Source: JBAXLO01 sp037134755 (GTDB taxonomy: Bacteria > Bacteroidota > Bacteroidia > Bacteroidales > JACABE01). From it: 7,060 nucleotides of DNA. Made by a program: the position numbers and the translations under genes. The notes under the pieces are model-generated. The model did not search any database, was not told where the DNA came from, and saw only the letters and a program-made list of their open reading frames with translations. This document shows positions 1 through 6,810 of this stretch, piece by piece. Each line of letters opens with the position of its first letter. Within the stretch, counting starts at the first letter, position 1. The stretch spans positions 1-7,060 of the forward strand of contig JBAXLO010000227.1 in the NCBI GenBank assembly GCA_037134755.1, written 5' to 3'.

Positions 1-15
1 TTAGGCTATTAGTTT

Positions 16-51
16 AAAAAACCTTCATCATGTATTTGATGAAGGTTTTTT
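16..51. terminator. Strong bidirectional intrinsic terminator
   Basis: A perfect 15-bp stem (16-30 paired with 37-51) closes a 6-base loop (31-36). The inner part of the stem is ACCTTCATCA-like and the outer part is an A-tract facing a T-tract, so it has a T-run on either strand. It most likely ends a plus-strand gene lying left of the window, and it could also stop leftward transcription. No part of that neighbouring gene can be recognised in the first 15 bases. Confidence 0.8.
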
Positions 52-58
52 TATTACC

Positions 59-354
59 TCCTGTCAGATTTCCCATCGAGACGGGTAATGTCATTAAGTT
101 AAGGATTTGTTTTAATAAATTGTTTGCCTGTAGGGCATAAATATCAATAGAAAATAATTTGAATCCTTGTATTTCCTTGTCCGGAGGACATAAACATAAA
201 AATATAGAAGAAATTTGTGTTAATTTCCTCCGGAAAATGGTTTAATGTATTGCTACTTTTCTATTGATATTATTCTCCTACGGAGAAATTTTCTTAACTT
301 AATGACATTGCCTGACAGGTATAAATAAAGAAAAGGTAATTAAATCTGACAGGA
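59..354. repeat. Nested inverted-repeat element (MITE/REP-like), non-coding
   Basis: Four inverted-repeat pairs lie one inside another in matching order. They are 59-71 with 342-354 (13 bp perfect), 84-103 with 293-312 (19 of 20, including a perfect 17 bp at 87-103/293-309), 140-154 with 257-271 (15 bp perfect) and 180-188 with 226-234 (9 bp perfect, TCCGGAGGA/TCCTCCGGA). The gaps between arms hold small hairpins: 126-136, 178-190 (TGTCC-GGA-GGACA), 224-236 (TTTCC-TCC-GGAAA) and 273-287 (TTCTCC-TAC-GGAGAA). A weaker CCC/GGG pair sits at 72-85. No reading frame of useful length is present, and no clear target-site duplication flanks it (TTATTACC left, TTTCTAAA right). The whole could fold into one long branched hairpin as single-stranded DNA or RNA. 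The best reading is a non-autonomous mobile element or a mosaic of REP-like repeats; a structured RNA is the alternative. Confidence 0.7.
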
Positions 355-453
355 TTTCTAAAGAATATCACGGAAAGAATAATCCTATATCCCAAGAACA
401 TTCAATAAACAGAAGGATTAATTTTTTAGACAATAAGTTTTAAACTTCAACAT

Positions 454-497
454 AAAAAAGAAGCGACTGTCTCATTTAAGACAGCCGCTTCTTTTTT
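454..497 (-). terminator. Intrinsic terminator of nrdJ
   Basis: A long stem pairs 454-472 with 479-497, with one mismatch (466 against 485) and a 6-base loop (473-478). Reading leftward from nrdJ, the stem ends in six Ts (complement of 454-459), and its centre lies about 50 bases past the nrdJ stop codon. The right arm also ends in six Ts on the plus strand, so it can work in both directions. It isolates nrdJ from the repeat region to the left. Confidence 0.88.
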
Positions 498-524
498 ACA
501 ACTAGCTAGATATTCTAATTTAGT

Positions 525-3227
525 TTAACCGCATTTAGAGTAACCACAATGTTTACATGCTAAGCATCCTTCTTTATAAATAAGACCTCCTTTTGCACCA
601 CATTCAGGACAACTTTCTTCAGTTGCTTCAGTACCATCAGGAATGTACTTTTTAATAGCTCTAACTACACCATTCTTCCAAGTATTAATTGAATCAATTT
701 CCAGATTAAGATTTGAGATCAAATCAACTGCAAAAGTTAATGGCATACCATGACGTAGAATGCCTGAAATTAGTTTTGCATAATTCCAATACTCTTTATT
801 AAATGATCGCGAAAGACCTTCAATTGTTACCTTATAACCTTCTTTATCCTCAAATTGGAAATCATATCTTGCTTTTTCTGTCCCTTCTTTATGACGTGAA
901 ACCCATCCATTACTAACCCAAGGTGGCAAATAGAAACCCTCGGCTTTACCTGTAAATATTTCATAAGGTTTGTTGTCCAATAATCCAACAACTGCAATCC
1001 ACTTTTCGTAATCATTTTGGAAACGCACTACTTCAGCTTCTAATTTCTTTGGACGTGGTGGTGCTTTTGTTTCGTGGAATTCATAAGCATCTTCTTTGGT
1101 ATCTGAATTAGAAATTAAAACTCCAGACCTAGAACCATCGCGATAGATAGTTATTCCTTTACATCCTGTTTCCCATGCAGTGCGGTAAATATCACTTACA
1201 AGTTCTTCAGTAGTGTCTTTAGGCACATTTACAGTTACGCTAATTGAATGATCAACCCATTTTTGTACAGCACCTTGCATTTGAACTTTACTCACCCAGT
1301 CAATATCATTAGATGTTGCTTGATAATATGGGGACTTTGCTATGATTGGTTCTAATAGTTCATCATTGTAAGTTTTAATCTCATTAAAATCATAATTGTT
1401 AACTTTTAACCATGTTAAGAATTTAGGATGGAATACATTGTATTCTTCCCATGCATCCCCAACTTCATCAATAAAATTAACAGTTACATTCTTATCATTA
1501 GGATTAACTTTTCTCCTTCTTTTATAAGAGATCATGAATACGGGTTCGATACCGGAGGTTGTTTGAGTACAGATACTAACACTTCCGGTTGGAGCTATTG
1601 TTAAAGAAGCTATATTTCTTCTGCCATATTTAACCATGTTCTCATAAACATCAGGTGCGGCATCCCTTAATCTTTGTATAAAAGGATTGTTTTTCTCTCT
1701 TTCGCTGTCGTATAAAGGGAAAGCACCACGTTCGCGGGCTAATTGTACGGATGCACTATAAGCTTCAATAGCTAAATTACGGTGAACTTCAACAGAGAAA
1801 TCAGTAGCACTATCGGTACCATATTTAAAACCTAAAGCAGCAAGCATATCACCTTCGGCAGTAATACCAAAACCGGTACGACGACCTTCCATTGCTTTCA
1901 TTTTTATATTAAGCCATAGAAGTTTTTCAACTCTTTTTACTTCTTCGTCTTCTGGATCTGATTCTATCTTTTCAAGTATTTTTTCTATCTTTTCTAATTC
2001 CAAATCAATAATGTCATCCATTATTCTTTGAGCCATATTAGCATGCTTTGCAAACAATTCAGAGTTAAAGCTAGCTTCGGGAGTAAAAGGGTTATCAACA
2101 TAACTATAAAGATTTATAGCTAGTAATCTGCAACTATCATAAGGACATAAAGGGATTTCACCACAAGGGTTAGTTGACAAAGTTTTAAACCCTAAATCAG
2201 CATAACAATCGGGTACAGATTCTCTGATAATAGTATCCCAAAAAAGAATTCCAGGTTCGGCTGACTGCCATGCATTATGTATTATCTTATTCCATAAGTC
2301 TCGTGCATTAATCTCGTGCACAAACGAAGGATTTTCGGAATCAACAGGATATTGTTGTCTGTATGGTTTGCCACTAACCACACTACGCATAAATTCATCA
2401 TCAATTTTAACAGAAACATTGGCTCCGGTTACTTTCCCCTCTTCCAATTTAGCATCAATAAACTTTTCAGCATCCGGATGTCTTATCGAAATACTTAACA
2501 TCAACGCACCTCTACGACCATCCTGAGCAACTTCTCTAGTAGAATTTGAATATCTTTCCATAAAAGGAACGATACCTGTTGAGGTAAGCGCACTATTCTT
2601 AACAGGACTGCCTTTAGGACGGATATGCGATAGATCGTGACCTACGCCACCTCTTCGCTTCATTAGCTGAACCTGTTCCTGATCTACTTTCATGATACCA
2701 CCATATGAATCTGAATTACCATTATTGCCTATCACAAAACAATTAGATAATGAAGCTACCTGAAAATTATTGCCAATGCCGGCCATAGGACTACCCTGAG
2801 GAATTACATATTTAAAATCTTTTAATAATCCAAAAATCACTTCTTCTGTTAAAGGGTTAGGATATTTTTGTTCGATACGTGCAATCTCCGAAGCAATTCT
2901 ATGATGCATATCATCTGGAGTTAATTCATATAGGTTTCCCTCACTATCTTTTAGTCCATATTTATTCATCCATACACTTGCCGCCAGAGTATCTCCTTTG
3001 AAATACTCAGTTGCACTATCTAATACTTCTTTGTGCGAATACTTTTGCAATTCTTTTTTTGTTTTTTGTTTCGGTTCCTCAGCCATTCCTTCTTTTTTTA
3101 TATTTGGATCATTTTCATTAAAGAGTATATCCGGCCTCCTTCTATTCTCTAAAACTTCGTTATAATAACTGTCTTTCTTCTTGTTATCAAGACTAATTTC
3201 TTCATTTGTAAAAAGACTTCTTTCCAT
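525..3227 (-). CDS. nrdJ: Adenosylcobalamin-dependent (class II) ribonucleotide reductase, 900 aa
   Basis: Reduces ribonucleotides to deoxyribonucleotides in the cytoplasm, using a cobalamin-derived radical and needing no oxygen. Visible in the protein: the redox cysteine in SNCFV (C163), the active-site motif NPCGE (N353, C355 as radical cysteine, E357) and the partner cysteine C366, eleven residues after C355 as in the family. Substrate-barrel motifs are RRGGVGHDLS (191-200), GRRTGFGIT (448-456) and APTGSVSICTQTTSGIEPVF (545-564). The tail has CPEC (873-876), CLAC (888-891) and CGYSKCG (894-900): a zinc-ribbon-like end plus a last cysteine pair (C894, C899) fit to re-reduce the active site. 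Residues 400-450 are a charged helical insert. The first 60 residues are Lys/Glu-rich and variable; M48 is a possible later start, but the first ATG has AGGA about 6 bases upstream. The gene stands alone and diverges from the operon at 3814. No cobalamin riboswitch or NrdR box was recognised upstream. Intact, with all key residues. Confidence 0.96.
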   Translation of the reverse strand: MERSLFTNEEISLDNKKKDSYYNEVLENRRRPDILFNENDPNIKKEGMAEEPKQKTKKELQKYSHKEVLDSATEYFKGDTLAASVWMNKYGLKDSEGNLYELTPDDMHHRIASEIARIEQKYPNPLTEEVIFGLLKDFKYVIPQGSPMAGIGNNFQVASLSNCFVIGNNGNSDSYGGIMKVDQEQVQLMKRRGGVGHDLSHIRPKGSPVKNSALTSTGIVPFMERYSNSTREVAQDGRRGALMLSISIRHPDAEKFIDAKLEEGKVTGANVSVKIDDEFMRSVVSGKPYRQQYPVDSENPSFVHEINARDLWNKIIHNAWQSAEPGILFWDTIIRESVPDCYADLGFKTLSTNPCGEIPLCPYDSCRLLAINLYSYVDNPFTPEASFNSELFAKHANMAQRIMDDIIDLELEKIEKILEKIESDPEDEEVKRVEKLLWLNIKMKAMEGRRTGFGITAEGDMLAALGFKYGTDSATDFSVEVHRNLAIEAYSASVQLARERGAFPLYDSEREKNNPFIQRLRDAAPDVYENMVKYGRRNIASLTIAPTGSVSICTQTTSGIEPVFMISYKRRRKVNPNDKNVTVNFIDEVGDAWEEYNVFHPKFLTWLKVNNYDFNEIKTYNDELLEPIIAKSPYYQATSNDIDWVSKVQMQGAVQKWVDHSISVTVNVPKDTTEELVSDIYRTAWETGCKGITIYRDGSRSGVLISNSDTKEDAYEFHETKAPPRPKKLEAEVVRFQNDYEKWIAVVGLLDNKPYEIFTGKAEGFYLPPWVSNGWVSRHKEGTEKARYDFQFEDKEGYKVTIEGLSRSFNKEYWNYAKLISGILRHGMPLTFAVDLISNLNLEIDSINTWKNGVVRAIKKYIPDGTEATEESCPECGAKGGLIYKEGCLACKHCGYSKCG

Positions 3228-3784
3228 GACCGTCCTATTAGTTTGTGATATTTTTTTAAATAACTGTTGTAAATCAATAATAAAATGAATCCGATTTAAG
3301 AGTGCTAATATACGACTGAATTATGGATTATGACTAAAAGAGTAATTAACAATATCTGCTTAACCATAGCGCAAAGCCTTGATAAGACGATAAAGTAGGT
3401 TGTTGATAAAATTATTTACATTAAATTAACACACTCTTTTGTCATTGTAACCATCTGATTTAATGCATCCTTTTATTTACTTAATTTTGCTTTTTTTAGT
3501 GTTGAATTCAACATTAAATATAAAGAATTTTTTTAAAAGTATTTCTCTTTACACAATAATATAATAATGCCGAATATTTGAAGAGATTTTATTTGTTGAT
3601 TAAGAACCATTGATATTCATAACAATAATCTTAATAAATTTTAAAAAAGATTTTTTCAGATTAAAACTAATATTTACAATGATTGCAATATCTTATAATA
3701 ACTGTGACATTTAAAATCATATTTACAATTCAATTGTTTTAAGTATTTACGAAACTTAATATACTGAGTCCCGTAAATTTTTAG
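3228..3784. other. Long AT-rich divergent intergenic region
   Basis: This stretch lies between the divergent starts of nrdJ and the TPR gene and must hold the nrdJ promoter. No gene, RNA gene or strong hairpin is visible. The best nrdJ -7 candidate on the minus strand is TATATTAG (complement of 3305-3312), one base off TAnnTTTG and about 78 bases before the ATG; it has no convincing -33 partner, so it is only a guess. Two similar ATATTTACAAT segments (near 3669 and 3719) form a short imperfect direct repeat of unknown meaning. The rest is A/T runs. Confidence 0.5.
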
Positions 3785-3792
3785 TATCTTTG
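3785..3792 (+). promoter_or_regulatory. Bacteroidota-type -7 promoter box for the TPR-comA-aroE operon
   Basis: TATCTTTG fits the TAnnTTTG -7 consensus of the Bacteroidota primary sigma factor exactly and is followed by CACC. Transcription should begin near 3797-3800, which leaves only about 15 untranslated bases before the ATG at 3814. No good TTG -33 element lies at the expected distance. The short leader has no Shine-Dalgarno sequence, as is common in this phylum. All three downstream genes appear to depend on it. Confidence 0.75.
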
Positions 3793-3813
3793 CACCGTAA
3801 TTTAATATGACAA

Positions 3814-5247
3814 ATGGACGACAATTTTGAGGAATATTCAGAAGAGGAAATCAAGAATTTAATTGATAAATTCGAATCCATGCTCGAAAGTAATCAAACT
3901 TACTTTTTTGATGTAAACGATTTTGAGGTCATTATTGATTATTATCTCGAACGAAACAATCTCAGCAAAACCAGTATTGCTTTAAGATATGCCACAGGGC
4001 AGCACCCTAAATCTGTTGGTCTTTTATTAAAAAAGGCTCAGCTGTATGCTTTTTCAGATAAGACTGACAAAGCCCTTGAATTGTTGGCAAAAGTAGAACT
4101 ATTAGATCCAACCAATAGCGATGTTTTCTTTACTAAAGGAGCTATTTACAGTCAGCTTAAACGTTACGAAAAAGCTATTGAAGAATATCATAAAGCCATT
4201 AATAAAGCCGAAGAACTTGATGAAGTTTATATCAATATTGCTTTTGAATACGAAAACCTTGGCAATTATAATAAAGCTATTGATTATCTTAAAAAAGCTT
4301 TAGAGATAAATCCCGACAACGAAGCAGTGCTCTATGAATTGTCTATCAATTATGAGTTTGCTGATAAGATGAATGATAGTATAGCTTTCTTCGAGAATTA
4401 TCTTGAGGAAAATCCATACAGTAAAGTAGGCTGGCTTAATCTGGGTATAGCATTTAATATTGTAGGATTGTATGAAAAAGCTGTTGATGCATTCGACTTT
4501 TCTATAGCTATTGACGAAAACTTTTTAATAGGACATTACAACAAAGCTGCTACTTATATTAACTTAAATCAATTTCAAAGAGCAATAGATATTTATCTGG
4601 AGATATTAGATCTGGAGGATAACAAAGCTATCGGTAATTATTATATTGGCGAATGCTACGAGAAGCTGGAGAACTTTCCTTTGGCTATTAAATATTATGA
4701 TATCGCGATTGAATTTGATGATCACTTTGCTGATGCCTGGCTTGGCAGGGGAATGGCTTGCTACGAACTTAAAAACGTTGAAGAGAGTATAAAGGATATT
4801 AGTAGAGCTGTTGAAATAGATCCTGAGAATTCAGAATATCTGTTTCTATTAGCCGACATACAACAAAAAGAGGGAATGTTAGAGGCATTGGAAACTTATC
4901 GTAAGGTTTCGGAACTCGAACCTACCAATATTGATATTTGGATAGAGTATTCGGATGCTTATCAGGAAGCTGATAATCTTGATAAAGCAATTGAGATTAT
5001 TAAAACTGGTATTAGCTTTCAACCTGAGAATGCCGAACTCTTTTATAGGTTATCTGCATATTTATTATTGAATAAAGACACTAAAGAAGCTTATAATATA
5101 TTAGAAGTAGCATTGGATATGGATTTATCTTATGCCGATGAGCTTATTGAATATATTGGAGAATTTGAAGAGAATAACCATTTAATAGATGTTATCAATC
5201 AATTTAAAATAGATATAAAAACAAATAAAGACAAAAGAACATGTTAG
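3814..5247 (+). CDS. Tetratricopeptide (TPR) repeat protein, 477 aa
   Basis: A cytoplasmic-looking helical-repeat protein with no signal peptide or membrane segment. After an acidic N-terminal stretch (1-30), TPR-like 34-residue units run from about residue 67 to 440, roughly eleven in all. The clearest are 101-134 (FFTKGAIYSQLKRYEKAIEEY), 137-170 (the YNKAIDYLKKALEINPDN unit), 203-236, 271-304 and 305-338 (ending AVEIDPEN). They show the usual small residue at position 8, the G/N-Y-x-x-A turn and the final P. Such arrays bind protein partners; no enzyme domain is seen. The start is fixed by the promoter just upstream and by the lack of room for an earlier one. The 3' end overlaps the next gene by 7 bp, so the two are translationally coupled. 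A TPR gene before comA-like and aroE genes is an arrangement I recall from other Bacteroidales, which suggests a housekeeping role, but the partner is unknown. Confidence 0.93.
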   Translation: MDDNFEEYSEEEIKNLIDKFESMLESNQTYFFDVNDFEVIIDYYLERNNLSKTSIALRYATGQHPKSVGLLLKKAQLYAFSDKTDKALELLAKVELLDPTNSDVFFTKGAIYSQLKRYEKAIEEYHKAINKAEELDEVYINIAFEYENLGNYNKAIDYLKKALEINPDNEAVLYELSINYEFADKMNDSIAFFENYLEENPYSKVGWLNLGIAFNIVGLYEKAVDAFDFSIAIDENFLIGHYNKAATYINLNQFQRAIDIYLEILDLEDNKAIGNYYIGECYEKLENFPLAIKYYDIAIEFDDHFADAWLGRGMACYELKNVEESIKDISRAVEIDPENSEYLFLLADIQQKEGMLEALETYRKVSELEPTNIDIWIEYSDAYQEADNLDKAIEIIKTGISFQPENAELFYRLSAYLLLNKDTKEAYNILEVALDMDLSYADELIEYIGEFEENNHLIDVINQFKIDIKTNKDKRTC

Positions 5248-6014
5248 CAGAATTATCTTTCTTACCAAACAGAGAAAACAAACCAAGACAAGCAGGATTA
5301 ACAATGGTGATGGACAAAGGTCTTAGCTTACGCGAAGCCGAAGATCTAGTATCAGTTGCTCATCATTTGATAGATTATGTTAAACTTGGTTTCGGTACTT
5401 CTTTATTTACTAATAATGTTGAAGAAAAGATTAAAAGCTATCAAAAGGCAGGTATTAAAGTTTATCTCGGAGGAACATTGTTCGAAGCTTTTATAATCAG
5501 AAACAAATATGAAGATTATAAAACGTTAATAAATAAGCTTGGGATAGACATGATTGAAGTCTCTGATGGCTCAATGGTGCTTGAACATGATTTGAAGTGT
5601 GATTATATAAATAAACTTTCAAAAGAATACACTGTTATCTCAGAAGTGGGTTCAAAGGAAGCCGGTGTAATTATTGCTCCTAACAGATGGATTACTATGA
5701 TGCAAACCGAACTTGAAGCTGGTTCTATTAAAGTTATTGCTGAAGCTCGTGAAAGCGGTACTGTAGGCATTTATCGTCCTAATGGAACTGCTCATGTGGC
5801 TTTAATAAATAAAATCTTAGCGAAAGTTCCTCAAGAAAAGATCTTATGGGAAGCTCCTGTTAAATCTCAACAAGCTTGGTTTATTAAGCATTTTGGTGCA
5901 AATGTTAATTTGGGAAATATTGCACCAAATGAAATCGTTTCGCTCGAAACTTTAAGAATGGGCTTGCGTGGTGATACTTTTATGCAGTTTCTTCCTAAAG
6001 AATTGCAGAGCTAA
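5241..6014 (+). CDS. comA: Phosphosulfolactate synthase family protein (ComA-like), 257 aa
   Basis: Belongs to the ComA family, a TIM-barrel type that in methanogens adds sulfite to phosphoenolpyruvate to give (2R)-phospho-3-sulfolactate, the first step of one coenzyme M route. Family-like motifs run the full length: GLTMVMDKG (19-27), KLGFGTS (48-54), GGTLFE (77-82), EVSDGS (106-111), EVGSK (135-139), EARESG (168-173), WEAPVKSQQ (203-211), NVNLGNI (221-227) and LRMGLRGDT (238-246). Length is normal and nothing is missing. The ATG lies inside the end of the TPR gene and has no strong ribosome site, so translation probably relies on coupling. No comB, comC or other sulfonate gene is in the window, so the end product cannot be told; bacterial homologues have been linked to sulfolactate rather than coenzyme M. 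Family is sure, exact reaction here is inferred. The symbol should not be confused with the competence gene of the same name. Confidence 0.9.
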   Translation: MLAELSFLPNRENKPRQAGLTMVMDKGLSLREAEDLVSVAHHLIDYVKLGFGTSLFTNNVEEKIKSYQKAGIKVYLGGTLFEAFIIRNKYEDYKTLINKLGIDMIEVSDGSMVLEHDLKCDYINKLSKEYTVISEVGSKEAGVIIAPNRWITMMQTELEAGSIKVIAEARESGTVGIYRPNGTAHVALINKILAKVPQEKILWEAPVKSQQAWFIKHFGANVNLGNIAPNEIVSLETLRMGLRGDTFMQFLPKELQS

Positions 6015-6758
6015 ATGAGACAATTCGGTATCATCGGATATCCTCTTTCGCATTCTTTTTCGAGACCTTATTTTCATAATAAGTTTGTAAAAGAAAATAT
6101 TCCAAACGCAGAATATCATGTATTTCCTATCGAAAACATTAATGATATTAATACCATCGTCAGCAAACCTGAGTTATTAGGTTTAAGCGTTACCATCCCT
6201 CATAAACAAGCTGTAATCCCTTTTCTTGATGAACTTGATGATACTGCTTTGAAGATTGGTGCGGTTAACTGTGTTAAAATCTCTCATACTAATAGTATAA
6301 CACATTTAAAAGGTTTTAATACTGATTGTATTGGTTTCGAAGAATCTTTAAAGCCGCTCTTAAAACCTTATCATACACAAGCATTAATTCTTGGCACTGG
6401 TGGAGCGTCTAAAGCTGTGGCTTATGTTCTTAATAAATTAAATATAGATTTCCTTTTTGTAAGTCGTACAAAAAGTGCAGATGCTACTATTACTTACGAT
6501 GAATTAAATGAAGAGTCTATTGCACATAATTTGCTTATAGTTAATACAACTCCTTTGGGTATGTATCCTAACATAAATAACTCGCCTCGCCTCCCTTATC
6601 AATATATTACTGAAAAACATTTATTGTATGATTTAATTTATAATCCGGAGGAGACCGAATTTCTTAAGCAAGGAAAATTACATAATGCTGCTACTTATAA
6701 TGGCGAAAAGATGTTGCATCTGCAAGCAGAAGCGTCTTGGAAAATATGGAATGATTAA
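6015..6758 (+). CDS. aroE: Shikimate dehydrogenase (NADP+), 247 aa
   Basis: Reduces 3-dehydroshikimate to shikimate with NADPH in the chorismate pathway, in the cytoplasm. The N-terminal substrate domain has GYPLSHSFS with the shikimate-binding serines S14 and S16, SVTIPHK with the catalytic lysine K64, GAVNCV with N85, and GFNTD with the catalytic aspartate D104. The nucleotide domain has the glycine loop LGTGGASKA (126-134), SRT (150-152, R151 placed to hold the NADP phosphate), NTTPLGM (177-183) and Q237 near the C-terminus for substrate. At 247 residues it is a little shorter than the roughly 270 of E. coli AroE, with trimmed loops but no missing key residue. Its ATG follows the TAA of the comA-like gene with no gap (TAAATG), so it is translated by re-initiation or coupling. 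It seems to be the last gene of the operon; no strong terminator follows. Confidence 0.96.
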   Translation: MRQFGIIGYPLSHSFSRPYFHNKFVKENIPNAEYHVFPIENINDINTIVSKPELLGLSVTIPHKQAVIPFLDELDDTALKIGAVNCVKISHTNSITHLKGFNTDCIGFEESLKPLLKPYHTQALILGTGGASKAVAYVLNKLNIDFLFVSRTKSADATITYDELNEESIAHNLLIVNTTPLGMYPNINNSPRLPYQYITEKHLLYDLIYNPEETEFLKQGKLHNAATYNGEKMLHLQAEASWKIWND

Positions 6759-6810
6759 GCTTTCTTTAACTTAGATTCCGACGTAAAATATGTAAACTGT
6801 CAGGAATTAT

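Noticed and set aside
59..354. CRISPR array or riboswitch in the left repeat region
   Set aside because: The repeats are inverted and nested, not regular direct repeats with spacers, and no known riboswitch core or B12 box was recognised; the nearest gene to the right (nrdJ) also points toward it, not away.
435..447. Short palindrome AAGTTT-T-AAACTT
   Set aside because: It is only A/T-rich, lies beside the nrdJ terminator and has no T-run; such palindromes are expected by chance in this base composition.
827..1015. Second minus-strand open frame of 62 codons
   Set aside because: It lies fully inside nrdJ in another frame and resembles no known protein.
2316..2498. Plus-strand open frame of 60 codons
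   Set aside because: It is antisense to conserved nrdJ coding sequence and has no start signals.
4121..4303. Plus-strand open frame of 60 codons, Leu/Ile/Lys-rich
   Set aside because: It is an out-of-frame reading of the TPR repeats, where low complexity gives chance openness.
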